Positions 15,940 through 24,108 of a DNA stretch of 26,624 bases are shown piece by piece; positions within the stretch are counted from its first letter, which is position 1; each line of letters begins with the position of its first letter. A program made the position numbers and the translations under genes. The stretch comes from an uncultured Bacteroides sp. (lineage in GTDB: Bacteria > Bacteroidota > Bacteroidia > Bacteroidales > Bacteroidaceae): the NCBI RefSeq assembly GCF_902491285.1, contig NZ_CABUHK010000073.1, positions 1-26,624 on the forward strand. The letters run 5' to 3'. Under the pieces are notes generated by a model that made no database searches, was not told the DNA's origin, and worked only from the letters and a program-made list of their open reading frames with translations.

Positions 15940-16815
15940 TTAATTCGTTTTTACTCTTCTTTCAAAATACTTTCTCAATGCATTTGCCAGCAGGTTCACC
16001 AGCAAAATAATCACAATCAACACCAAAGCCGTGCCGTAAGCCAACGGCAACTGTGCTTCCATATCCGTTCCGCTCGTAGAAATCACATACAAATGATAAG
16101 GCAGTGCCATGCACTGGTCCAAAATACCCGTTGGCAACTGCGGCAGGAAATATGCGGCACAAGTGAACAGGATCGGTGCCGTCTCACCCGAGACACGTCC
16201 CAACGCTAAAATCAACCCCGTGATAATATTCGGCATCCCCATTGGCAGAATGACGTGCCAAATGGTCTGCAACTTCGTCGCTCCCAACGCCCGGCTGCCT
16301 TCACGCATACTGTCAGGAATCGCTTTCAACGCTTCTTCCGTTGTCCGGATAACCAAAGGCACACAAAGCAAACCTAACGTCAATGAACCGGCAAGTATGC
16401 TATCCCCGAAACCCATATAATTGACAAACAACGCCATACCGAACAAGCCGAACACGATAGAAGGAATACCGCTCAGATTGTTGGTCATCACCCGTATAAA
16501 ACGCACCAGCTTACCTTTCGGGGCATATTCATTCATATAAATTCCGCTCATCACCCCTATCGGGAAAGCAAACAACGCACTGCCCGCCATCAGATAGAAG
16601 GTTCCGACAATAGCCGGCCAAATGCCGCCCCCTGTCATTCCGTCCGTAGGAGACGACGTGAGGAACTCCCAACTGATAGCGCCGCTCCCCTTATAAATGA
16701 TGAAGCCCAAAATCGCAAACAATATCAGCACGATGCAAAGGCTCAACAACCGGAATATTCCGAAAGCAATCTTCTGCGAACGGTGTTTGGCCTTATTATT
16801 ACTCTTTATTTCCAT
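15940..16815 (-). CDS. pstA: Phosphate ABC transporter permease PstA
   Basis: A 291-residue inner membrane permease with about six membrane segments. The first is near residues 20-45. The coupling loop that contacts PstB is EEALKAIPDSMREGSRALGATKLQTIW, given here only by its ends EEALKAIP and GATKLQTIW (about 158-183). LSGIPSIVFGLFG (about 113-125) is a typical permease segment. With PstC it forms the channel for phosphate. One base separates it from pstC, so the two are co-translated. Confidence 0.95.
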   Translation of the reverse strand: MEIKSNNKAKHRSQKIAFGIFRLLSLCIVLILFAILGFIIYKGSGAISWEFLTSSPTDGMTGGGIWPAIVGTFYLMAGSALFAFPIGVMSGIYMNEYAPKGKLVRFIRVMTNNLSGIPSIVFGLFGMALFVNYMGFGDSILAGSLTLGLLCVPLVIRTTEEALKAIPDSMREGSRALGATKLQTIWHVILPMGMPNIITGLILALGRVSGETAPILFTCAAYFLPQLPTGILDQCMALPYHLYVISTSGTDMEAQLPLAYGTALVLIVIILLVNLLANALRKYFERRVKTN

Positions 16816-16816
16816 G

Positions 16817-18013
16817 TCATTTACTACGTTTTAATCCTTTAGAGGAAATGTACTCCACGCTAAAGTTGATAATCAATGTAATGAAGAACAAAACGACACC
16901 CAGCAGGAACAAAGCCTGATAGTGCGGCCCGCCGGCGGGTGCTTCTCCCAGTTCTGCCGCAATAGTAGCCGGTATGGTACGCAGCGGTTCAAGAATCGTC
17001 GTCGGAATCACGGCTGCATTGCCTGTCACCATCAGTACCGCCATCGTCTCTCCGATAGCCCGCCCGATGCCAAGCACCACCCCCGAAGTAATACCCGATA
17101 TGGAATACGGAATCACCACCTTATATATAGTCTGCCACTGCGTAGCCCCCAATGCCAGACTCGCCTCCCGCATAGCACGCGGACAATTCCTCATCGCATC
17201 TTCCGTCACCGTTATAATGGTAGGCAATGCCATTATAGCCAGCACGATACTGCCCGCCAGTCCGCTCTCCCCTACCGGAAGATCAAACATTTTCTGGATC
17301 ATCGGGACAATGACAATCAGTCCGAAAAAGCCATAGACAACGGAAGGAATACCGCTCAGCAATTCGATAATGGGCTTCAGCCAGTTCCGTACTTTCGGAT
17401 CCGCCACCTCGGACATATAGATAGAAACCGACAGCCCGAACGGCAAAGCGAAAAGAATGGCAAACAGGCTCACCCACAGCGTACCGGCAATCAATGGCAG
17501 AAAACCGAACTGTGCGGCAGGAGTAGCCGTAGGAAACCATTCGGCACCCGCAAACACATCTTTCACGGAAATCGTGTTGTCTTCTATGAAATGCACCGCG
17601 TCCGGATGAATAATAAACTTCTGCGGCACAAACGCCACAATACCGGGCGTTTTCTCTACCAGCTCCGTAATCTTGTCGCCTGCATACTCATAAGCAGGAC
17701 CAAGCTCTTCTTCCGTATAATACTGCGTGATATCCTCTAAACGGAAGACCCGGATAGGAAGGTCTTCCCCACCGAATTCTTTCCAGTTCGTTATCTCCTC
17801 GTCAAAAACATTCTTTATCTGAGCAGGGCTCAGTACGCTTACCTTATTCGTCTTGTTCAGTGCCAGCACATATCCTTCCTCAATCACCTTACTCTTGAAC
17901 AGCCCGAAGGCCTCCGTAAACAGGAAGAGCACAATCAGCAAAATAGTAATACTTGTTACGAAGCCGCTACAAGTCAACACTCCTTCTATAATCTTTTCTA
18001 AAACCTTCTTCAT
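16817..18013 (-). CDS. pstC: Phosphate ABC transporter permease PstC with PstS-like periplasmic insertion
   Basis: The ATG at 18013 (MKKVLEKIIEG) gives 398 residues, about 80-100 longer than enterobacterial PstC. Membrane segment 1 is at about residues 16-38. The normal permease core begins near residue 170 with FLPLIAGTLWVSLF, and its coupling loop ends in LGATQWQTIYK. Between them, about 42-168, lies a soluble insertion that matches part of PstS: SPAQIKNVFDEEITNWKEFGG and LVEKTPGIVAFVP correspond to LTRQQLEDIF, ITNWKQVGG and VSQTKGAIGYVG in the PstS of this window. The phosphate-binding SRETSSGT loop is not kept. The insertion would face the periplasm, where loaded PstS docks. A start 30 bases upstream is possible but adds nothing characteristic. 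Confidence 0.93.
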   Translation of the reverse strand: MKKVLEKIIEGVLTCSGFVTSITILLIVLFLFTEAFGLFKSKVIEEGYVLALNKTNKVSVLSPAQIKNVFDEEITNWKEFGGEDLPIRVFRLEDITQYYTEEELGPAYEYAGDKITELVEKTPGIVAFVPQKFIIHPDAVHFIEDNTISVKDVFAGAEWFPTATPAAQFGFLPLIAGTLWVSLFAILFALPFGLSVSIYMSEVADPKVRNWLKPIIELLSGIPSVVYGFFGLIVIVPMIQKMFDLPVGESGLAGSIVLAIMALPTIITVTEDAMRNCPRAMREASLALGATQWQTIYKVVIPYSISGITSGVVLGIGRAIGETMAVLMVTGNAAVIPTTILEPLRTIPATIAAELGEAPAGGPHYQALFLLGVVLFFITLIINFSVEYISSKGLKRSK

Positions 18014-18070
18014 ACCTGTTGATTTCTGATGCAAAGAAAGCATCTCTTTATTAAGGCGGTGTGACTAACG

Positions 18071-18103
18071 TTTGAAGGAAATGTTTCAATCCTGTTACAT
18101 TTG
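18071..18103 (+). promoter_or_regulatory. Predicted pstS promoter
   Basis: TTTG (18071-18074), 21 bases, TACATTTG (18096-18103): both boxes match the Bacteroides consensus. The predicted start is near 18110, leaving an 80-base leader before the pstS ATG. Confidence 0.65.
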
Positions 18104-18110
18104 TATTACA
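18082..18110 (+). promoter_or_regulatory. Candidate Pho box (PhoB binding site)
   Basis: Three 7-base repeats, TGTTTCA (18082-18088), TGTTACA (18093-18099) and TATTACA (18104-18110), are separated by exactly 4 bases each, giving an 11-base period. This is the layout of known Pho boxes (7-base repeats with 4-base spacers), and the TTACA core recalls PhoP sites of Bacillus. It lies between the divergent pstC and pstS genes. The overlap with the predicted -7 box is unusual for an activator site. Confidence 0.4.
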
Positions 18111-18190
18111 AGTATCATTTCCCCGCCACATGAAACGGAAATGTAATATCCGATTGCTTTATTTGCATCAGCAATAAACAAAGAATCATT

Positions 18191-19003
18191 ATGAAAATAA
18201 GAAGAAACTTACTAATAGCCCTTTCCCTGCTCTCGCTCAGTGCCAGTGCACAACGCATCAAAGGTAGCGACACGGTATTACCCGTCGCGCAACAGACAGC
18301 AGAACGGTTTATGAACCGGTATCCCGATGCCCGCGTCACCGTGACCGGCGGTGGAACCGGTGTCGGCATCTCCGCCCTGATGGACAACACTACGGACATC
18401 GCAATGGCCTCCCGGCCGATAAAATTCAGCGAAAAGATGAAAATCAAAGCAGCCGAAGAAGAAGTGGACGAAGTAATTGTGGCCTACGATGCCCTTGCCG
18501 TAGTGGTACACCCTTCAAACCCGGTAAAACAACTCACCCGCCAACAACTGGAAGATATTTTCCGCGGAAAGATAACCAACTGGAAGCAAGTAGGCGGAGA
18601 CGACCGCAAGATAGTGGTTTACTCCCGCGAAACCTCTTCCGGTACTTACGAGTTTTTCAAAGAGAGTGTCCTGAAAAATAAAAACTATATGGCGAGCAGC
18701 CTTTCCATGCCGGCAACGGGCGCCATCATCCAATCCGTCAGCCAGACAAAGGGAGCTATCGGATACGTCGGACTGGCATACGTATCCCCCCGCGTCAAAA
18801 CGCTCTCCGTATCTTATGACGGAAGCCACTACGCCACGCCCACAGTAGAAAACGCTACCAACAAGACCTACCCCATCGTGCGCCCGCTTTATTACTATTA
18901 CAATGTAAAGAACAAGGAACAAGTCGATCCTCTGATTCAATATATTCTTTCACCCGACGGACAGGACATTATAAAAAAGAGCGGTTATATTCCGGTTAAA
19001 TAA
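18191..19003 (+). CDS. pstS: Phosphate-binding periplasmic protein PstS
   Basis: A 270-residue substrate-binding protein with a signal peptide (MKIRRNLLIALSLLSLSASA, cleaved near residue 20, no lipobox). Phosphate-contacting loops are visible: GSDTVLP (25-31), TGGGTGVGI (52-60), SRP (74-76), Asp100 in AYDALAVVV and SRETSSGT (145-152). It captures phosphate in the periplasm and hands it to PstC-PstA. Unlike many bacteria, pstS is divergent from the pstCAB-phoU series rather than its first gene, so shared regulation must come from the 18014-18190 region. Only 50 bases separate it from glnS. Confidence 0.95.
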   Translation: MKIRRNLLIALSLLSLSASAQRIKGSDTVLPVAQQTAERFMNRYPDARVTVTGGGTGVGISALMDNTTDIAMASRPIKFSEKMKIKAAEEEVDEVIVAYDALAVVVHPSNPVKQLTRQQLEDIFRGKITNWKQVGGDDRKIVVYSRETSSGTYEFFKESVLKNKNYMASSLSMPATGAIIQSVSQTKGAIGYVGLAYVSPRVKTLSVSYDGSHYATPTVENATNKTYPIVRPLYYYYNVKNKEQVDPLIQYILSPDGQDIIKKSGYIPVK

Positions 19004-19014
19004 AAAAAATGTCC

Positions 19015-19022
19015 TACTTTTG
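19015..19022 (+). promoter_or_regulatory. Candidate -7 element for glnS
   Basis: TACTTTTG matches TAnnTTTG, 31 bases before the glnS ATG. There is no TTTG at the expected -33 position. Confidence 0.45.
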
Positions 19023-19053
19023 TAGCCTGAATCATGTATTAACATAAATCGTT

Positions 19054-20796
19054 ATGACAGATATTAAAAACGAAGAAGTAGCAGGTGAAAAGAAAAGCCT
19101 GAACTTTATAGAGCAGGCAGTAGAAAAAGACTTGAAAGAGGGTAAAAACGGTGGAAAAGTGCAGACACGTTTCCCGCCCGAACCTAACGGATACCTTCAC
19201 ATCGGCCATGCCAAAGCTATTTGCCTTGATTTCGGCATCGCAGAAAAACACGGCGGTGTATGTAACCTTCGTTTCGACGACACAAACCCTACCAAGGAAG
19301 ATGTGGAATATGTAGAAGCTATCAAAGAGGATATCCAGTGGTTAGGCTACCATTGGGGAAATGAATACTACGCTTCCGATTATTTCCAGCAGTTATGGGA
19401 CTTCGCTATCCGCCTGATAGAAGAAGGAAAAGCATATATCGACGAACAGAGTTCCGAACTGATTGCGCAGCAAAAAGGCACTCCTACCCAGCCGGGTGTG
19501 GAAAGCCCTTACCGGAACCGTCCTATCGAAGAAAGCCTGGAGCTTTTCAAGAAAATGAACAGCGACGAGATTGAAGAAGGTGCCATGGTACTCCGTGCCA
19601 AGATTGACATGGCCAACCCGAACATGCACTTCCGCGACCCGATTATCTATCGTGTAGTGAAGCATCCGCACCACCGTACGGGCACTACATGGAAAGCCTA
19701 TCCGATGTACGACTTCGCCCACGGACAGAGTGACTTCTTCGAAGGAGTGACCCATTCACTGTGTACCCTCGAATTTGTGGTACACCGTCCGCTCTACGAC
19801 CTCTTCATCGACTGGCTGAAAGAAGGAAAAGACCTGAACGACAACCGCCCCCGCCAGACCGAGTTCAACAAGCTGAACCTGAGCTATACGCTGATGAGCA
19901 AACGCAACCTGCTGACTCTGGTAAAAGAAGGGTTGGTGAACGGATGGGACGACCCCCGTATGCCGACAATCTGCGGTTTCCGCCGTCGCGGTTATTCTCC
20001 GGAATCCATCCATAAGTTTATCGACAAAATCGGTTACACTACTTATGATGCATTGAATGACATCGCCTTGCTGGAAAGCTCCCTTCGAGATGACCTGAAC
20101 AGCCGCGCTATCCGTGTATCCGCAGTTGTCAATCCCGTGAAACTCATTATCACGAACTATCCGGAAGGACAAGTGGAAGAACTGGAAGCCATCAACAACC
20201 CGGAAGACCCGGAAGCAGGAAGCCACCTCATCGAGTTCAGCCGCGAACTGTGGATAGAACGCGAGGACTTCATGGAAGATGCTCCCAAGAAATATTTCCG
20301 TATGACGCCGGGACAGGAAGTACGTCTCAAAAATGCCTATATCGTGAAATGCACCGGTTGTAAGAAAGACGAGAACGGCGTGATTACAGAGGTTTATTGC
20401 GAATACGACGCCAATACCCGCAGCGGTATGCCCGATGCCAACCGCAAAGTGAAAGGTACATTGCACTGGGTAAGCTGCAACCACTGTATGCAGGCAGAAG
20501 TGCGTTTGTACGACCGCCTGTGGAAAGTAGAAAATCCACGTGACGAACTGGCGGCTATCCGCGAAGCTAAAAACTGCGACGCTCTGGAAGCCATGAAGGA
20601 AATTATAAATCCTGATTCATTGAAGGTATTGACCAACTGTTACATAGAGAAGTTCGCAGCAACTCTGCCACAACTCTCCTACCTGCAGTTCCAACGAATC
20701 GGTTACTTCAACATAGATAAGGATTCAACCCCGGAAAAACTAGTGTTCAACCGCACAGTAGGCTTGAAAGACACTTGGGGCAAGATTAATAAATAA
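19054..20796 (+). CDS. glnS: Glutamine--tRNA ligase
   Basis: A 580-residue class I synthetase that charges tRNA-Gln with glutamine. The HIGH motif is His49-Ile-Gly-His52 in PNGYLHIGHAKA. The KMSKS equivalent is LMSKR near residue 285. The catalytic domain is followed by the two-barrel anticodon-binding region and ends VFNRTVGLKDTWGK, as in GlnRS. The length is near that of the E. coli enzyme. Two CxxC pairs (Cys433/Cys436 and Cys475/Cys478) lie in the anticodon-binding part, where the E. coli protein, as I recall, has no cysteines. They may bind zinc. A palindrome and a hairpin terminator follow. Confidence 0.97.
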   Translation: MTDIKNEEVAGEKKSLNFIEQAVEKDLKEGKNGGKVQTRFPPEPNGYLHIGHAKAICLDFGIAEKHGGVCNLRFDDTNPTKEDVEYVEAIKEDIQWLGYHWGNEYYASDYFQQLWDFAIRLIEEGKAYIDEQSSELIAQQKGTPTQPGVESPYRNRPIEESLELFKKMNSDEIEEGAMVLRAKIDMANPNMHFRDPIIYRVVKHPHHRTGTTWKAYPMYDFAHGQSDFFEGVTHSLCTLEFVVHRPLYDLFIDWLKEGKDLNDNRPRQTEFNKLNLSYTLMSKRNLLTLVKEGLVNGWDDPRMPTICGFRRRGYSPESIHKFIDKIGYTTYDALNDIALLESSLRDDLNSRAIRVSAVVNPVKLIITNYPEGQVEELEAINNPEDPEAGSHLIEFSRELWIEREDFMEDAPKKYFRMTPGQEVRLKNAYIVKCTGCKKDENGVITEVYCEYDANTRSGMPDANRKVKGTLHWVSCNHCMQAEVRLYDRLWKVENPRDELAAIREAKNCDALEAMKEIINPDSLKVLTNCYIEKFAATLPQLSYLQFQRIGYFNIDKDSTPEKLVFNRTVGLKDTWGKINK

Positions 20797-20798
20797 CA

Positions 20799-20812
20799 AA
20801 GCCAATTGGCTT
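20799..20812. repeat. Perfect 14-base palindrome after glnS
   Basis: AAGCCAATTGGCTT is its own reverse complement and lies two bases past the glnS stop. It is too tight to form a hairpin with a proper loop. It could be a protein-binding site or chance. Confidence 0.4.
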
Positions 20813-20825
20813 AACTTTATAAAAT

Positions 20826-20868
20826 GGGGCTGTGACAAAAGAAAGTATGAAGCTTTTGCAACAGCCCC
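20826..20868 (+). terminator. Hairpin terminator after glnS
   Basis: GGGGCTGTGACAAAAG (20826-20841) pairs with CTTTTGCAACAGCCCC (20853-20868) apart from two central mismatches, with an 11-base loop. The tail ATCTTAG is poor in T. The GGGCTGTGA core is shared with the terminator at 12846-12880. Confidence 0.68.
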
Positions 20869-20899
20869 ATCTTAGCAATCAAAAAACGATAAAATTAAA

Positions 20900-22342
20900 A
20901 TGGGTAGAAAAAATTCACCGTCCGCAAGAAAGGAACTTGTCGAACTAATCACAAACTACGAAGCTGCAAAAGCTAAAGAACAACAAATCTATCTGGACGG
21001 AGATCAACTGGCTGACATCGCTGACTGGTATGCCACCGAACGAAAATTCAACGAAGCACAGGAAGCCATCACATACGGACTTCATCTGCATCCGGGAAAC
21101 ACTGACTTACTGATAGAGCAGGCCTATCTTTATCTGGACACTCAAAAACTACAAAAAGCCCAAAAAGTAGCCGCTACAATCACCGAAGAGTATGAACCTA
21201 ATGTGAAAATGCTGAAAGCCGAACTCCTGCTCAACGAAGGTAAGCTGGAAGAAGCAGAAGAACTTTTAAATTCGATAGAGGATGCCGGCGAATTCGTTAG
21301 CCTCACCGACATTGTATATCTCTTCCTGGACTTGGGCTATCCTGAGAATGCCAAGGAATGGCTAGACAGAGGTAAATCCCGGTATGCCGGAAATCAGGAC
21401 TATCTGGCTCTTACGGCTGATTACCTGCTTGCCACACAACAGAATGAAGCTGCCGTCGAAACCTACAACAAGCTGATCGACATAGCTCCATATAATGCCT
21501 CTTACTGGGTAGGACTGGCAAAATGCCATTTCATCGAAGAGAAAGTAGACAAGACGATCGAAGCTTGCGATTTCGCACTGGCAGCCGACGAGAAATGCGG
21601 AGAAGCCTATGCTTACAAAGCACATAGCTTTTTCTACCTGAACAATGCGGACGAAGCCATCGAGAATTATCAAAAGGCTATTGAGTATAAGGCAATTCCA
21701 CCCGAATTGGGCTATATGTTCATAGGACTGTCATACGCCAATAAAGAAGACTGGCAGAAGGCAGACGAATATTATACGAAAGTAATCGACTCTTTTGAAA
21801 AAGAAGGAGACAGTGACTCTATCTTATTGATAGACACATATACCAGCAAGGCTTATGCCATCGCCCATCTGGAGAGATATGAAGAAGCTCACCTGCTCTG
21901 CGATAAGGCCAAAAAACTAGGTCCGAACGAAGGACTTAGCTATCTGACGGATGGAAAAGTATATCTGATGGAAGAAAAGGAAGATCAGGCGGAAAAATCA
22001 TTCAAAAAAGCAATGGAAATTAATCCCGGCGTAGATATGTGCTATATGGTAGCTTCCACTTATTCGGACAATGATTATCTGTATGAAGCCAAAGAATACT
22101 ACGAGATGGCATACCAGCTCGACCCGAAGTATGAATTGGTAACGGAAAAACTGAGCGTTCTCAGCCTGATGAGCAACGAAATAGAGGATTTCTTCAAATA
22201 CAACAATGAATGTAAGAATCCGCTCGACTCAGATGTCATTCTGGACTTGCTTGCCAACCCCAATCATAGGAAGGAAGACGAGAAGACTCTTAAAGAGGTA
22301 TTAAAGCGCATGAAAAAAGAGAGCAAAAAAAAAGATAAATAA
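20900..22342 (+). CDS. Tetratricopeptide repeat protein
   Basis: A 480-residue protein built almost wholly of helix pairs of TPR type, roughly ten. Examples are YATERKFNEAQEAITYGLHL near residue 50, CHFIEEKVDKTIEACDFAL near 213, and GKVYLMEEKEDQAEKSFKKA near 353 followed by AMEINPG. There is no signal peptide or membrane segment, so it is probably cytoplasmic. The C-terminus is Lys-rich (RMKKESKKKDK). TPR proteins serve as scaffolds; no partner can be named. The dedA-like gene starts 30 bases downstream, so the two are likely co-transcribed. Confidence 0.85.
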   Translation: MGRKNSPSARKELVELITNYEAAKAKEQQIYLDGDQLADIADWYATERKFNEAQEAITYGLHLHPGNTDLLIEQAYLYLDTQKLQKAQKVAATITEEYEPNVKMLKAELLLNEGKLEEAEELLNSIEDAGEFVSLTDIVYLFLDLGYPENAKEWLDRGKSRYAGNQDYLALTADYLLATQQNEAAVETYNKLIDIAPYNASYWVGLAKCHFIEEKVDKTIEACDFALAADEKCGEAYAYKAHSFFYLNNADEAIENYQKAIEYKAIPPELGYMFIGLSYANKEDWQKADEYYTKVIDSFEKEGDSDSILLIDTYTSKAYAIAHLERYEEAHLLCDKAKKLGPNEGLSYLTDGKVYLMEEKEDQAEKSFKKAMEINPGVDMCYMVASTYSDNDYLYEAKEYYEMAYQLDPKYELVTEKLSVLSLMSNEIEDFFKYNNECKNPLDSDVILDLLANPNHRKEDEKTLKEVLKRMKKESKKKDK

Positions 22343-22372
22343 TCAATTTAATAAACTCTATCCCTAAAAGAC

Positions 22373-23011
22373 ATGGAATCAGTAGCTTTTATCCAGTGGT
22401 GTCTGGATCATTTGAATTATTGGACTATCACCTTATTAATGACCATCGAAAGTTCTTTTATACCTTTCCCTTCGGAAGTGGTCATCCCGCCGGCTGCCTA
22501 CAAAGCAGCAGTCAACGACGAGCTTAATATTTATCTGGTGGTTCTGTTCGCTACTATCGGGGCTAATATCGGAGCGTTAATCAACTATTATCTAGCAAAA
22601 TGGTTGGGACGCCCCATCATTTACAAGTTTGCCAACAGCCGTATCGGACATATGTGCCTCATTGATGAAGCCAAAGTACGCAACGCCGAAGTCTATTTCG
22701 ACAAACACGGCGCACTTTCCACCTTTATCGGCCGTTTGATTCCCGCTGTCCGGCAACTGATTTCAATTCCTGCCGGACTGGCTCAGATGAAATTGCATAC
22801 CTTCCTGCTCTATACTACTTTGGGAGCCGGATTATGGAATACTATCCTGGCAATCATCGGTTATCATCTGGCTAAAGTTCCCGGCATTGAAAGTGAGGCA
22901 CAGCTTATAGCCAAAGTGACGGAATACAGCCATGAAATAGGCTACGGATTTATTGCCATCGGCATATTTATCGTTGCATTCCTGATTTATAAAGGGATGA
23001 AGAAAAAATAA
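22373..23011 (+). CDS. DedA family (VTT domain) inner membrane protein
   Basis: A 212-residue membrane protein. The two family signatures are ESSFIPFPSEVVIPPAA (residues 26-42) and GRLIPAVRQLISIPAG (120-135), the second with the conserved arginines. Re-entrant loops and about four to five membrane segments fit DedA proteins. Members of this family are needed for membrane-potential balance, and some flip polyprenyl phosphate or phosphatidylethanolamine carriers; which applies here is not visible. It follows the TPR gene closely and ends at a very strong shared terminator. Confidence 0.92.
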   Translation: MESVAFIQWCLDHLNYWTITLLMTIESSFIPFPSEVVIPPAAYKAAVNDELNIYLVVLFATIGANIGALINYYLAKWLGRPIIYKFANSRIGHMCLIDEAKVRNAEVYFDKHGALSTFIGRLIPAVRQLISIPAGLAQMKLHTFLLYTTLGAGLWNTILAIIGYHLAKVPGIESEAQLIAKVTEYSHEIGYGFIAIGIFIVAFLIYKGMKKK

Positions 23012-23016
23012 TATAT

Positions 23017-23053
23017 TTCAGGCACGGATTTATCTTTGAAATCCGTGCCTGAA
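23017..23053. terminator. Bidirectional terminator between dedA-like and DUF3078 genes
   Basis: A perfect 15-bp stem (TTCAGGCACGGATTT / AAATCCGTGCCTGAA) with a 7-base loop, followed by TTTTCTCTTT on the plus strand. It lies between two convergent genes, 6 bases after one stop and 15 before the other. Confidence 0.92.
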
Positions 23054-23067
23054 TTTTCTCTTTAATT

Positions 23068-23952
23068 TTAGAAATTGAACTGCACCCCTACTCCCAATAT
23101 CTCCTTAAACTGCACACGGGCACCTTTCGTCCCGTCTTTCTGCGCAATCTTCACATCATCGTCATACACCAGGTTGGTAGTAAGTGTAGTCGAGAACCAC
23201 TTATTGATAATCATATTCACCTGCACTTCCCAGTTGACGTCTATATTCAGCGGCTTATGCAAATAATCGGAATATAAGTCCAGACGTGAATATACAGTCA
23301 TATTTTTCAGAAATTCATATTTCACTTCCCCCTTCAGGTTGGCACCGAAGCTGGACAGCAAATGCCTGCCGGGATCCACTCCGTAAGCTCCTTCATCAGA
23401 GAGACGGTCATTCAGGACAAATGTACCGCGCCAGGAAGCAGGAGACAATACGACCGTAAATATCTTGCCAGGGTCATACGTGAAGCCCAAACCCGTAGTC
23501 AGATAACCCGGAGACATAAATTCAGAAATAGAAACATCCTTATTGACCGAATAGTCATATCCCGGAGAGAACTGGGTCTGAAAAGTGGCAAACGCACTCG
23601 CATACCAGTTCTTGGCAATGGCGTAACCATAATTCGTATTCAAGTAGATTTTATCATTCGCCTTTCTTGTCCCGTCCTCACCGGTCTTGTTCAATCCATA
23701 AGCCAGCTCGATACGGTTGTTCCACAGATGCTTTCCTTTCTTATAATTAATTTGGTAAGTACCTTGTAAGTCAAAAGCTACGGAATTATCACCACCGGCA
23801 GCCCAGTTGGTAAGGCTGACCTGCGTTAGTTTCAGTCCGGCAAATCCTTCTTTTGTCCAGGGAGAAGTTTGTGTACTATCGGCAGTCTGAGCCGAAAGAG
23901 TTCCAGCGCCCATACATGACAGGGCGATGAATAGAGTTTTCATCTTGTTCAT
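23068..23952 (-). CDS. DUF3078 domain protein, secreted or outer-membrane beta-rich
   Basis: A 294-residue protein with a signal peptide (MNKMKTLFIALSCMGAGTLSA, cleaved near residue 21). The mature part is rich in alternating hydrophobic and aromatic strands, opens with WTKEGFAGLKLTQVSLTNWAAGG and ends in an aromatic residue (VGVGVQFNF). That ending is typical of outer membrane beta-barrels handled by the Bam machinery. The LTQVSLTNWAAGGDNS stretch is characteristic of DUF3078 proteins of Bacteroidetes. The function is unknown. The 156-base gap upstream, shared with tpx, shows no clear promoter match. Confidence 0.85.
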   Translation of the reverse strand: MNKMKTLFIALSCMGAGTLSAQTADSTQTSPWTKEGFAGLKLTQVSLTNWAAGGDNSVAFDLQGTYQINYKKGKHLWNNRIELAYGLNKTGEDGTRKANDKIYLNTNYGYAIAKNWYASAFATFQTQFSPGYDYSVNKDVSISEFMSPGYLTTGLGFTYDPGKIFTVVLSPASWRGTFVLNDRLSDEGAYGVDPGRHLLSSFGANLKGEVKYEFLKNMTVYSRLDLYSDYLHKPLNIDVNWEVQVNMIINKWFSTTLTTNLVYDDDVKIAQKDGTKGARVQFKEILGVGVQFNF

Positions 23953-24108
23953 GATAATCGTTGAGGTTTAGTGTAGAAAAAACACAACCTAACAAGAACA
24001 TAAGTTTGGCGAGATACCAAGCTCATTACCAGTTCTCATTAGGTCAAAATCTTTAGATAAGTATCAGCCGCAGGCATTTTCAGCCGCAAATACTACTTTA
24101 TACTTATA

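Noticed and set aside
24061..24092. Short direct repeat CAGCCGCA upstream of the DUF3078 gene
   Set aside because: Only two 8-base copies with no further pattern; likely chance.
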